NCBI GenBank assembly: GCA_015039365.1
Contig: WION01000771.1
Location: forward strand, 1-19,946
Source of the DNA: Amanita rubescens
Lineage: Eukaryota; Basidiomycota; Agaricomycetes; Agaricales; Amanitaceae
DNA length: 19,946 bases
Direction of reading: 5' to 3'
Part shown: in pieces, positions 11,121 through 19,946 of the stretch
Layout of the letters: each line of letters opens with the position of its first letter
Position numbering within the stretch: the stretch's first letter is position 1
The notes under the pieces: model-generated
Seen by the model: the letters and a program-made list of their open reading frames with translations, nothing else
Told to the model about the DNA's origin: nothing
Database searches by the model: none
Translations under genes and position numbers: made by a program

Positions 11121-11380
11121 GCTATGACTCTGTATATATCATTCACGTTATCGATACCATTGCTGGAACGAACAGAATTTGAGATATTACAAAATTAGTT
11201 AAAACATGGTAATGTACGGGATTCCTCGAATGCACAGATACATGTATGTTACAGTACCGAAATCGAAAAACGTCCCAAAGCCCCCGTCGTCCCAAACGAC
11301 GAGTGCGATAGGAAAGAATGGATAATACATACACACCTTTGATCATTACACACGAAATATTGAATAAGGTTACGAAGCGT
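11121..11380. other. Convergent 3' region between the GH3 and phosphoesterase genes
   Basis: This 260-bp gap separates two convergent stop codons and should contain both polyadenylation regions. It is AT-rich in places and I see no gene or repeat in it. Confidence 0.45.
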
Positions 11381-13026
11381 TTAGGATTTACACTTTACGC
11401 TGACAATCTGAGCATGACCTGCATCGCCGAAAGGGATAAGCTCGTCTTCATCGTCATGCGTCATATTTCCACTATGGACGAGAGCCGTAAGCCGGCGTTT
11501 CTTGACCTAAGCAAATTTTCAGTTTCCAAGTGACATACATGCATAATAACGTTACTTACGCAACCAGTGTCAAGGCCAAACGACCATCGCTTGATGTCAA
11601 GACCGCGAGCGGCAGCGTGGCCGTAAATGACCGACATGGGAAGACAAGGTAATTCCCGGTGCTTGCTCATAACGCCGATAGTATCACGGGGGTCGAAACC
11701 ATGGCACATGTTCATGTCTACATTCCAAATCTCGGACCATGGTTCCCCTTTCTTGCCTCTGATTTTGTGACGTGGGTAAGGGAATAAAGTTAATGCACTT
11801 GACCACACATACCTAGTAGGCTTTCCGTGTTTCACACTGCGAATATTCTGCGTTACCCAGGGGTCCATATTTAGTGGTAGAGCTAGGATCGCCCGCTCTT
11901 GCTTCTCTCTCCTCACATCTTCCGTTAAATCGTAGACTTCAATGTCCTCTCTGTAACTATCCTGGTTCTGTAAAACTAACTTCGCCAACCACCCTGCAAA
12001 AGGATTCAGAGCGCCACGAAGCTTGTTGAATCTATCCCCGTAAGCATAAACCCTAGACACAGAAGGAGCATGGCTAAGAGGTTGACTTGGATCATCGACA
12101 TCTCTTTTAGGATCGTGCGATAGCAACCCAGCATGAACCAGGAACATGTGGGCATGGGGCACATGAATTCGCAGCGGTAGCGAAATCAAGTACTCGTAGT
12201 GCCTCTCGGTCATCTCGGCCGCGACCATATATGAGTCGGAGAAAAGCAACCAGCCATCGGGTACTTGGAGCCACCACTTGGCCGTATTGTCATCCATGAA
12301 TAATTGATCGGCAGAAACAGAGTTTTCCACCTTTTCCGTAGCGAGTTGGCGTTGGTGCTTGTTCCAGCTCTTGAGATTCTTGCCCTTTTTCTCGGCCTTT
12401 TTCCAAGAATGTCGGGCTGTTCGCAAGAAGTCCTCCCCACCAGGCTTTGAATTGATCCAGGCGATCCAACCACGCCATTCTATGACTTTCTGGTCTTGGT
12501 TGCCTCGTACGCCTTGGATCTCATTTGAAGACAGGAAGGACAAGACGTCTAAAGAACCATGAAGGGAACCCTTGGTGACGATATCGCCCAAGTGAATAAG
12601 CGTATCCGTCTTGTTGTCGTACGAAAGACGCGTCAGGAGGGATCTTGGAACAAAAATCAGCTTTGGCTTTAAGATGTGGAAGGAGGCCACGCACTGTAAA
12701 TGGTCGTACTGTCCATGGATATCTCCCACAAGTATTACACGCCGAGATGGATCGCCTAAGGAAGAAGATAAGGAACGCCTCGAGGGAATAGCAAATGGGA
12801 ATACCGAAAGGAAACTCTTTCTGTGATAGGACTTGAAGAGGCTTATAGCGACTAAGATCGGGGGGACCTTTCCACGACAGCCAAAATAAGACAGTAACTC
12901 TCATGACGATGAGAAGTGCATACCATTCTTGCCATCGACGAAGATATTAAGGTGGACATTATTGAATACATGATAAAGGGAGAGGAAAGAGAGGGCAGCG
13001 CAAGCCACCAGGAAACGAAAAGGCAT
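11381..13026 (-). CDS. Membrane-anchored calcineurin-like metallophosphoesterase (PPN2-like), 471 aa
   Basis: A metal-dependent phosphoesterase of the calcineurin-like superfamily. It most resembles the fungal group that includes yeast PPN2, a vacuolar zinc-dependent endopolyphosphatase; the exact substrate here is inferred. The N-terminus MPFRFLVACAALSFLSLYHV is a likely signal anchor. Metal-binding motifs appear in order: VGDIHGQYDHLQ, HLGDIVTKG, VRGNQDQ, LVHAGLL and YGHAAARGLDI, followed by GLDTGC. Predicted exons (minus): 13026-12924, 12851-12695, 12643-11813, 11758-11560, 11506-11381. They total 1,416 nt with no frame break. The intron at 12694-12644 is 51 nt and has no stop, so an unspliced reading looks open; removing it gives a family-like HLQ-SLLTRLSYD. 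Only 66 bp separate its ATG from the stop of the AIG2-like gene upstream. Confidence 0.9.
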
Positions 13027-13092
13027 GAGGAAGAGGGGAGCGAATAGAGAACCCCATTATTGTATGGTACAGCCGCCGAGCTTTACAAGCCA

Positions 13093-13841
13093 TCACGCAT
13101 GTTGCAACCGCCGGTCGATCTCCGTCTCCGGCCGATCTGTCTCCCCCTTGTACCACTTCCACGCATTCTTACTCATAAACTCCGAGAACGACCACAGCGT
13201 CGGCCGCAAGTCGCTCTCGTCTCCATATATATACGTCTCCGCCTCGACTCCTGCCTTATCAGACACCGTAATGACATCATCCGCGCCCGCCGGCTGTGCC
13301 GGGACGATACGCGCGATAAGATGTCCGTCTTCATCAATAAACTTCTCTAGCGGCGTCGGTTCTTCTAGAGGATACACCGTCACAACTTCTCGAGTGTATT
13401 CCTATGCTTCCATCAGTCACGTCCATCAGGGAACGCGTTAATACTTACACTCCCCTCAAACATGTCCAACTTTGCGATATCGCCCAGAGTGAGCCCAATT
13501 ACCAATGTCCCCCGGACACAGCTTTCCTCCGGCTCCAACTCGCGATCGAGCAATTTTCTTCCCATTTCGTATGGCACAATACCAGGGTAATCGGCGCCCT
13601 GTCAGTTTGTCAACAAAAAGGCTGTGCCCAGGAAATGAACATGACTCGCCTCAACTTCGTGTCTGGTATAGTCCTGTTACAGTCAGTTGCGGGACAAGGC
13701 ACAAAAAGTTAATCACACCTTTAACAATGCTGGGCATATCATCAGATGTGTCCCCCTTTTTTCGAGGACTGCTCTAAGTATCTTGGGGTGCATTAACGTG
13801 CCGTAGAAGAAGGCACTCTTGGTATCGGTGGTTTGAGTCAT
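13093..13841 (-). CDS. AIG2-like / gamma-glutamylcyclotransferase family protein, 199 aa
   Basis: A member of the AIG2/GGCT fold family. Relatives cyclise gamma-glutamyl peptides to 5-oxoproline, but many fungal members are uncharacterised, so the substrate is not assigned. The N-terminus has the hallmark FFYGTLMHPKIL, then DYTRHE, ADYPGIVPY, the VRGTLVIGLT strand, LDMFEGSEYTRE, and a C-terminal part with IYGDESDLRP and WSFSEFM. Predicted exons (minus): 13841-13719 (123 nt), 13673-13656 (18 nt), 13598-13449 (150 nt), 13401-13093 (309 nt), which sum to 600 nt exactly in frame. The 18-nt second exon uses a GTTGAG donor; a more standard-looking GT at 13649 would break the frame. A partial copy of introns 1-2 with the microexon occurs at 19,312-19,405. 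Confidence 0.87.
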
Positions 13842-13976
13842 CGGTGTTACTGGCAAGCATACTGCTACCCAGGCTGTTCTTTTTATCGCTTACGGCATGG
13901 AAGCCGCGGGAATATACACTGTACATGTCTAATGCATACGTCGCCATCAATCTTCATTCTAAGTAAGCTCTGCCTA
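13842..13976. other. Short gap between the kinase-like and AIG2-like genes
   Basis: The 135-bp gap holds the AIG2-like promoter and the kinase-like 3' end. I see no distinct signal in it. Confidence 0.35.
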
Positions 13977-15870
13977 TCATGTCAAGTCTATTTCTGGGCG
14001 CAATTTTTGAAGTCTCGACGGTTTTCTCATAAGCGGGACGGGCGCGATCAAGTACGAATGCGTAAAATCGATAACTCGCACCTTTCCGTGATGGAGGCAG
14101 ATGTTTCGTAGAGCCCAATCGCCATGCTCGACACCAGCTGCACGGAGCTTTCCTATTAGTTCATCTGCTAGCGCGCTGGTTCAGATGATAAGAATTAACT
14201 CGTTTAAAATGTACGGAGAAAGAAATGTATGGGAGAAACTTCGTTCCAATCATTTCCCAGAGGTTTTCCGACGTACTCCATCAACAAAACCGCACAATTG
14301 TCTTCTGGTTCATGGAATACGCCGTAGAGGGCAGGAACAAGAGTTCCCTGGAGTGAGGCAAGTGGACCATCGTACATCATTACCTCGGTTCTTGCATATT
14401 GAAGATGATCATCATCGAGCGGTATTTCTTTATAAACAAGGTGAGGACCGCCATCACATTTAGCAATAAATGTCTCTCCGGATACACCAGCCGCAACGCG
14501 CGCAACGATCGTAATATGTGGTGTAATGGTAGGAGGGGGTATTTCACTGTTGCCGGTCCTCCGCTGAGGAGTCCATGCCGATAACAATGTGCGATCGTCA
14601 GAGAATATATATTTTATTCCGCCATAGCCACGGATGTCGTAGTCGTATGTGATCTGTAAAGCCAATGAGCCTTTGTCAACGAAATAAAAGGGAACGTACA
14701 AAATGAAGGCGGATTGCCAGGTTTCCGCATATTACTTGCACGGTACCTCTTGACATTGACATTGACATCGACATCGTTGTCATCCGCCTCTTGGAGCTCA
14801 TACTGGTTATCTTCAATTTCTCGAAGCCTCCCCACAGTCTGCAACTCACAGTTTTCTTTGAACTGCTTATAGATGATTGTGACGAAGATAGGAAGGAGAT
14901 CCTGCGGTTCGTACGTTCCGAAGATGTCGATGGCGCCAACGCTCAAATCGGATGAGCGTCTCACAATCAATGTCTTGTTGTAGTTGGAAAGACAATTATA
15001 CAATGGTGATACGCTGATTAGCGAGTTGGACGAAGTAGAGGACATCGACGCGGTGTCGATTACGGTGGTGTGAGGAGAATGGGAATTAGGGGATGCAGAG
15101 GTCACTGGGATGGCGTCGATTCGTATGGCGGTACGAGGGACCATCTGTAGATAGACCTAAATTACATTATATTCAAAATCCACGACTGGAGATAGAAGCT
15201 ATCACACCTGTCGTAGCATGGACTCGGCTACTTTCTTGTACCGTACACGTTGGCCGGAGGGAGCTTCATCGGGATCGAATTTGCCTTCAGCCCAACTTTC
15301 TCCTGGAACAGCATGTTGTAGAATATATTCTATGACACCCTCATGAAGGACACAAACGGTCTTCAGCTCCGCAAGGAGGTTGAACAGATCGAAGGGTATC
15401 CCAACACCTTTATTCACCTTGGATGTTAAATCTGGCATCGCCCACGCGCCATCCTCGTTGGACGTATTGAGGGTAGGAAACTGATATTTGTTATGCTGAA
15501 CAATGTCTATGACACAGAATGTTGCAACTTCGAGCGGGTGGGCTAAGGCATTGGTGAAGGCTGTTTCGTGCGTCCAAGTATTTTTTTTCTTGGCGACGAG
15601 TATTTTTTCTTGGCCTGCAAATATACCGATCGTATCTTTTGATGCAGGAATATCCCCGTTCTCGGCGAGGAAGTCTTGGACCTCTTTGTCCAATGCTTCG
15701 TTGTTTGTGAATGTCACGGTGGTCAACTTTGGTCTCACCAGTTTCTCGCGACGGGTTGTGCCTCTGGTTTTTCGAGATCTGCCACCTATTTGATCGAATG
15801 TCTCGGTAAGATTGACACCATTGAGCAGCTGCCTAAGCGTAGGAGAGGACGCGGCGGAGTCGGTTGACAT
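13977..15870 (-). CDS. Protein-kinase-like protein with a long N-terminal region
   Basis: The start is ATG 15870-15868. The first exon (to 15208, 221 codons) has a conserved-looking helical region (VQDFLAENGDIPASKDTIG, VATFCVIDIVQHNKYQ, GVIEYIL) that I cannot assign. A 63-nt intron (15207-15145) joins it in frame to the second half. That half holds an acidic Asp/Asn/Val stretch, then a kinase-like domain: VAAGVSGETFIAKC (loop region), LVYKEIPLDDD (candidate ATP-site Lys), VLLMEYVGKPL (hinge), HGDWALRNICLHHGK (catalytic loop, HGD in place of HRD) and VRVIDFTHS (DFG equivalent). Stop TGA is at 13979-13977. Two junctions are uncertain: near 14740-14650 the two exons do not join in frame with the obvious donor, although a GTAATA donor with a GACAAAG acceptor would work; and near 14250-14170 no fully in-frame splice was found. 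Kinase activity is possible but unproven. Confidence 0.68.
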
Positions 15871-16250
15871 CACAGCAGCAGACTCCTACCCACTCGTGGA
15901 GCGGCACTTGTTGAGGCCGTTGGTCCATTATTTACATTGTAATTGAATTATAATAATCATTGTGTGCTTATAACATGGCGGGAATACAATTGTAATCTCT
16001 TGTAATAGACGGGGACCAATCTAACTTTGTTGATGACTGAAGCCATCAATTACTATAGTATATGTACGGGTAACGCGATACGCTGGAGTATAGTAAACTT
16101 GTATAGTACGGTAGGGGTATCTCCGAGGTCGGAACTTGCTAAGGTTACACGTCATATGCGAATCTGAGAAGTTTGAGCATGTTATCACGTCGTTCCAAGG
16201 GTAAGTCGTCGCCAAGCGAGACAGCAAGTAATTTGCTCTCTAGGGTGGCT
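15871..16250. other. Intergenic region upstream of the kinase-like gene
   Basis: About 380 bp between the kinase-like start and the coiled-coil gene stop. It is AT-rich at 15930-16010 and likely holds the kinase-like promoter. I see no gene, tRNA or repeat. Confidence 0.4.
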
Positions 16251-16870
16251 TCATGCGCGGCTCTGTTCCCTTGAGCGTGGATGGAGCCATCCGAGAAAGC
16301 CAGCTGTAAGAAGTGCCGAGTCCTTCTCGGTTACCTTCGGAAGGAAATCTTGAACGCGTTTTTCAACGGAATCGCCAAAATCGAACTTGTAGCCGTACGA
16401 AGACTTCAGCTTGTTTCGTGCATCATTCAGGACAATTCGACGGTGGATATGAGCCACGGTAGGTTCAAGCTACCCAATACTTGAGTTTTCAATGAATTTG
16501 AATCATAAATGACTTACCTTGTTGACCCTTTCCTTCAGCTCCCTCACATCTCTCTCCAGTTTCCTGTTTAACGCTTTGGCAGTTTTCGATTCTTTCTCAT
16601 AGGCATCAATATGTTCCTCGACGCGTTCCTCGAAACGTTGATTGTGTGCCTCGAGACGTTGAGTGTGTGCCTTGAGTTCCGCCTTATATTTGAGTAAGTC
16701 GTTTTGTACCTGGACTTTCGGAACTGGGGGATTCATTTTTGTATCTGATGGTTCTCCTATAAGTTATTCACATCAGCGTTGCCAATCTAGAGAAAAAATT
16801 ATCTGGGCTCACCATGATAACTGGGCGTGGTATTGGAGCTATGTCTCAGTCTCTCCGGCCTGGGTGCCAT
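16251..16870 (-). CDS. Small coiled-coil protein, 171 aa, unknown function
   Basis: I do not recognise this protein. From ATG 16870-16868 it begins MAPRPERLRHSSNTTPSYHG, then a long charged helix with coiled-coil character (YKAELKAHTQRLEAHNQRF, EERVEEHIDAYEKES, LERDVRELKERVNK), then a C-terminal part (VAHIHRRIVLNDARNKLK, SSYGYKFDFGDSVEKRVQDF) ending SREQSRA-stop at 16251. Exons (minus) are 16870-16813, 16756-16518 and 16469-16251, with 56- and 48-nt introns; they sum to 516 nt in frame. The true start may lie further upstream: ATG 17030 opens a short hydrophobic peptide (SLNSLLILALGSGTVILE) whose donor at 16944 would join in frame to ATG 16870 if the sequence there ended in AG, but it reads CCG. 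The C-terminal RVQDFLP loosely echoes VQDFLAE in the neighbouring kinase-like protein. Confidence 0.65.
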
Positions 16871-17105
16871 CGGTTTAATAGCTTTCAGGTTACGGACATC
16901 AGTATTGATCTGGAACTGAAAGGTTATTGGAACGCACCTCCAAAATGACGGTGCCAGATCCTAGTGCTAAAATGAGTAGGGAATTCAATGACGAGCACGG
17001 TAGTGTCTCAGACCTGCCAATGGATGCCATCTGTTCAACTTTCACATTACTGCATCAGTATTGAACTGGACGAAAAGTGACTTGGACACACCTGGAAAAT
17101 AATGT
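16861..17105 (-). repeat. Diverged tandem duplication at the 5' end of the coiled-coil gene
   Basis: Two stretches about 156-160 bp apart share order and sequence: 16861-16950 and 17021-17105. On the minus strand each has a donor (GAG|GTGCGTTCC and CAG|GTGTGTCC), a shared TCAATACTGATG core, and then ATGGC at the exon start (ATGGCACCC and ATGGCATCC). The distal copy ends its intron with AACAG; the proximal copy reads AACCG at the same place. This looks like a duplicated intron-plus-exon-start unit. Confidence 0.6.
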
Positions 17106-17165
17106 CTAAAGTAATAGCGAGTGCAAGGTTGGAGGTAACGCGCAACGTGAAAGGTGAGACGGGCG

Positions 17166-17180
17166 AGGGGTTTTATGCAC
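17166..17180 (-). promoter_or_regulatory. TATA-like element upstream of the coiled-coil gene
   Basis: The minus strand reads GTGCATAAAACCCC here, about 60 bp upstream of the duplicated 5' intron unit. Spacing would suit a TATA box for a transcript starting near 17,140. This is weak, motif-only evidence. Confidence 0.3.
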
Positions 17181-18480
17181 CCGCGACGATCGGTCACTCC
17201 TTACGGTATGGATCGGCACGGGATTCTCAGCACCGAACGGTCATGTAGGCACAATTTTTATTCTTGTTCTATTCATTCTCCATGCCTAGATCTAAGATAT
17301 GTTGCGAAGCAAGCAAGTTTCGCCAAACGGGCTCCGGCAAATGCCAGCTGTTGCGAGACGAGTGGATGGGCAGTTGATGCATAAACGAGTGACACGCGTA
17401 TTAACAAGAGCCTAAGTCAACTCGAGTCAAAGGTGAGATACTCATTTTGCATCGTACCTTTTATGTTGTCTCAGGACATGAAGCAGGACAAGCAGCGCAT
17501 CTGCCACGGGGCCCACGCCCAACGAGATGATGCATGTTATCGCGTCGCTGTGCTCCTAGGGATTTGAAGAAAACCGGGCTGGATGCTCTCCCGCATCATC
17601 GATGAAACAAAGGTTCGAGGTCATTCAACATCACCGTCTTGAATGAAAGGGTTTGTGGGTGTGCCTCTCGATTTCACCTGTGTCAATGGCCGACTCATAG
17701 CTAGACCGACGGATCGTGCGCTAGGGGTGATAAATGCGCGGTGGTGCTGAGATTTGGTAGCTAGATTGGAGAGAAAGAGTGAGAGGGATATGAATGTGAC
17801 GTTGGAGAGTTGCTTCGACTGGCGCGATCCACAGTCGATCTTCGCCTTCTTAATTGCTTTTGTAATACACTTCCATCGCGCCAAAGTTCCCGTTATGATG
17901 TTTGTTGACTGAGAAAGAGAGATGGATGTGCGGAGGGTGTGGCCTGTGGAAGTGAGTTGCGATACGAGAGGTTGCATGGCAGCAGCGACCGTACCTCTGC
18001 ACATTGGGTATTTCTGCGGTATGGGCTGTTACTACAACAGGCGAACATTGGTGCTGATGTGAGGTCAGAGGCATCGAGGTGCAATCGTCCATTCGAACGC
18101 ATCAACTTCCTCAGTGCTCCATCTGCGGCGTTGGTCACATCCTCTATCCATGGCACCCTTTGCCCACCATTATCCAAATCGTGACCTCGGTGCCCTGCAT
18201 GACCTGTTTTCGAATCCATCCTTGCGCCGTACAGGATGCGCAGCCCACATACACCATCGTTGCGTGGTAGAGAGCCCAAGTCAGTGGGAAAGGGTCGCAA
18301 TAGGTCCTCCTTGTTCCATGTCGATGTGCACGACAAGGTCTCCCACGAAGCAATTTTTTGCCTTATTAGCCTCTGCGTATTGTCATGCCTTCGTACAGAA
18401 ATCCATTAATAGCTGTTCATCGCACGATGCTGTCATAGACCATCAGGTTGCAGGAGAAGAGGTAAGAATTTGAAGGTGCA
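17181..18480. other. About 1.3 kb without a recognised gene
   Basis: Several open frames overlap here on both strands, the longest being 147 codons at 18336-17893 (minus), 127 codons at 18004-17621 (minus) and 119 codons at 18114-18473 (plus). None shows a family motif, and their splice sites do not link into a conserved-looking protein. The minus-strand frame at 18336-17893 has plausible coding composition (for example GHAGHRGHDLDNGGQRVPW) but I cannot assign it. Pyrimidine-rich stretches on the minus strand near 17,750-17,950 would also fit a promoter or UTR. Confidence 0.4.
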
Positions 18481-18489
18481 CCTTTGGCT

Positions 18490-19337
18490 TGTAAGTGGAG
18501 AGGCCTCGGCGTCACCCACTTTGATTTACATATGATGGGGAATATTAGCGGCTACTGATGAATACGCGGTTATGGTCGCTGTTAAATTCGGTGGTCAGAT
18601 TGGACAGACAAAGGCGAGGATATGAACGAACAGTTACGGTCGAGTTTTGTGTTTCTTATACCGATACTGCAGCCAAGCGAGGGCAACTTCTGATTCGTGA
18701 GGCTCAGGCGGCGCCAGGAAGACAGAGATGCTGCTTCAACGCTGGCAGTGATCCACCAGTCGTCTATGTCGCCGGTGGAGGTGTCTATACCCCATTCCCT
18801 AGCCCCGATGCAGTATAATGCATTCCAAATCGCGCCGCACCTAATTGAACTTGATCTAGTAGCCCTCTTCAAATGCGGGCGGCCAACATGGCAATTCCCT
18901 TGGTCACAACTGACAAAGCTCAAAATGTCCTGCAAAGAGTTTGGCGACTACTACAGCAATAATATGTGGGGAGTTCTATCCCAATTAGAAAATATTGAAC
19001 AGTTACACGTCATCACCACCTTCCACCGCATCATGCCTCATTCCCAGCTTCCCATTATACGCCTTCCTCGCCTTCGGCTTCTCGAAATCTCTTTAACCTT
19101 TGCCACGATGTTCACTGCGCCTTTACTGGAACATCTCCATTTACACGGGTTTACCACCCCTCCCTGCACAATGATCAGCCCTACGAAAGAGAAATAACGT
19201 CTTTAATCCAACGTTCATCTTGTCACATTCGTCGGTTGGCACTCGATAATGGTAGAACGGAGGAAATACGCACAGTAATGAAAGCGCTGACCTCATCGGA
19301 TCATCGCCTGATAATCTGCGCCCTGTCAGTTTGCTAA
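18490..19337 (+). pseudogene. F-box/LRR-like protein, degraded or mis-sequenced
   Basis: The best part, 18697-19197, reads like the leucine-rich C-terminal half common in the large Agaricomycete F-box families: FQIAPHLIELDL, FPWSQLTKLKM, LSQLENIEQLHV, LPRLRLLEISL, APLLEHLHLHGF. After a break near 19160-19170 the next frame continues with EREITSLIQRSSCHIRRLAL and VMKALTSSDHR, a typical ending, to TAA at 19335-19337. Upstream, 18490-18580 has CKWRGLGV and NTRLWSLL, which resemble the end of an F-box (..RWRGLAL..LWS), in different frames. I could not find an intact N-terminal F-box or a start codon. The gene is therefore given as broken; F-box membership rests on the LRR-like part and a weak motif. 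Confidence 0.55.
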
Positions 19338-19405
19338 CAAAGGCTGTGCCCAGGAGATGAACATTACTCGCCTTTGGTGTCTGGTGAAGTCTTGTTACGG
19401 TCAGA
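19312..19405 (-). repeat. Partial copy of the AIG2-like gene (intron 2, 18-nt exon 2 and part of intron 1)
   Basis: This stretch matches 13,590-13,686 in the same orientation: CGCCCTGTCAGTTTG, GGCTGTGCCCAGGA(G/A)ATGAACAT, ACTCGCC, GTGTCTGGT, CTTGTTAC. It differs by small gaps and substitutions. It carries none of the coding exons 1, 3 or 4 beyond a few bases, so it is a relic. The stop of the F-box-like gene (19335-19337) and the stop of the metacaspase gene (19401-19403) both lie in it. Confidence 0.85.
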
Positions 19406-19946
19406 CTGTGCAGCAATGTGGGAGACAGGGTGGCGGTGCAGGAGCGAGACGAAATAATGTACATAAGACATGATATATGAATAAGATGTTTGTATCCTTT
19501 AAACAAGGTAAATGAACGTGCAGATGGCATGTGTATTAACCTTACCATTGGGTGTGAACACGAAAGCTGACATATAAGTGATCAACTGGCGGTCTAGTAA
19601 CGAAGAGCGATACACACCTGAGGTTTCTGGCTGTACTTTCCGCTGAGAATATTTCGGATGTTAACGAGCAATTGCTGATAGGTTTGTTGTGGATTTTGCT
19701 CTGGACATCCGTTTTAGAAGAGATCATGAGAGTGCGGTCAAAAACTTACCAAGAGAGGTGATGAATGCCTAGGTGACCAAGAACGATTCAGCATGCGATT
19801 GCATTAAAATGGTGTAGACGCGTACATAACTCATCGCGCCCGTTGCTCGACCCGCCTCTTGTGTATCAGCGCTAGTTTGCGAATCTTTGCATCCGCCCCA
19901 CGAGATCTGGGGATGGTGTCATGCCTCGGCTTGTACTGAGATTAGA
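19401..19946 (-). CDS. Metacaspase, C-terminal part (gene continues off the right edge)
   Basis: This is the 3' end of a type I fungal metacaspase, a caspase-fold cysteine protease with Arg/Lys specificity linked to stress and cell death. Exons (minus) are 19906-19826 (ISWGGCKDSQTSADTQEAGR, then ATGAMSY), 19768-19750 (AFITSL), 19700-19618 (EQNPQQTYQQLLVNIRNILS, then GKYSQKPQ), 19566-19546 (LSCSHPM, 21 nt) and 19496-19401. The SGCKDSQTSAD, KYSQKPQLS and SHPMDT motifs are diagnostic. Introns are 49-57 nt and all five exons join in frame with no break. The catalytic His and Cys lie in the part outside the window. The last exon runs about 25 residues past the usual ILFI end, with a Pro/Cys-rich tail finishing at TGA 19403-19401 in the AIG2-derived relic. 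Confidence 0.9.

Noticed and set aside
12210..12478. Extra minus-strand small proteins inside the phosphoesterase gene
   Set aside because: They are alternative frames of an 831-nt exon with conserved metallophosphoesterase motifs.
12644..12694. Coding sequence CVASFHILKPKLIFVPR within the phosphoesterase
   Set aside because: It is a stop-free 51-nt intron with a GTGCGT donor and CCAAG acceptor; removing it gives the family-like HLQ-SLLTRLSYD.
15202..15873. A separate gene ending at 15202
   Set aside because: The CAG|GTGTGA donor and CTACAG|ATG acceptor join it in frame to the next exon, so it is better read as the N-terminal part of the kinase-like gene. The first apparent codon (15873) is GTG; the ATG is at 15870.
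1..19946. CRISPR array, tRNA or rRNA genes, bacterial operons, biosynthetic gene cluster
   Set aside because: No regularly spaced repeats, tRNA-like A/B boxes or rRNA segments were seen. Genes are spliced and eukaryotic, and their functions do not form a pathway.

Overview
The window looks like nuclear DNA of a filamentous basidiomycete, most likely an Agaricomycete; I cannot name the species. The genes are split by many short introns, mostly 46-60 nt with GT..AG ends. The neighbours are typically fungal: a Copia-type Gag remnant, a SARAF-like protein, an OPT/YSL-type oligopeptide transporter, a secreted GH3 beta-glucosidase, an F-box/LRR-type protein and a metacaspase. I rebuilt most genes by hand from conserved protein motifs and splice sites, so exon borders are predictions.

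Layout. Left end (1-4,816, all minus): a Gag fragment, a SARAF-like gene, and an OPT transporter whose frame is broken in several places. Centre (5,053-11,120, plus): cytosolic-type methionyl-tRNA synthetase in 14 exons, with one extra base, then an intact 17-exon GH3 beta-glucosidase of 754 residues. Right centre (11,381-16,870, all minus, closely packed): a PPN2-like membrane-anchored metallophosphoesterase (471 aa), an AIG2/gamma-glutamylcyclotransferase-like protein (199 aa), a protein-kinase-like protein, and a small coiled-coil protein (171 aa). Bases 17,120-18,480 hold no gene I recognise. Right end: a degraded F-box/LRR-like gene (plus) converges on the 3' end of a metacaspase gene (minus) that runs off the window.

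The genes are a mixed housekeeping and secretory set and I see no pathway or cluster joining them. I found no convincing new biological system. The interesting content is in gene structure: a tandem exon-intron duplication that added an intron to the GH3 gene; a second exon-intron duplication at the 5' end of the coiled-coil gene; two 8-nt microexons in MetRS; and a roughly 95-bp copy of the AIG2 gene that fills the gap between the F-box and metacaspase genes and contains both their stop codons. Single-base frame breaks occur in four or five genes, including MetRS, which should be essential. Consensus error therefore has to be excluded before calling them pseudogenes.
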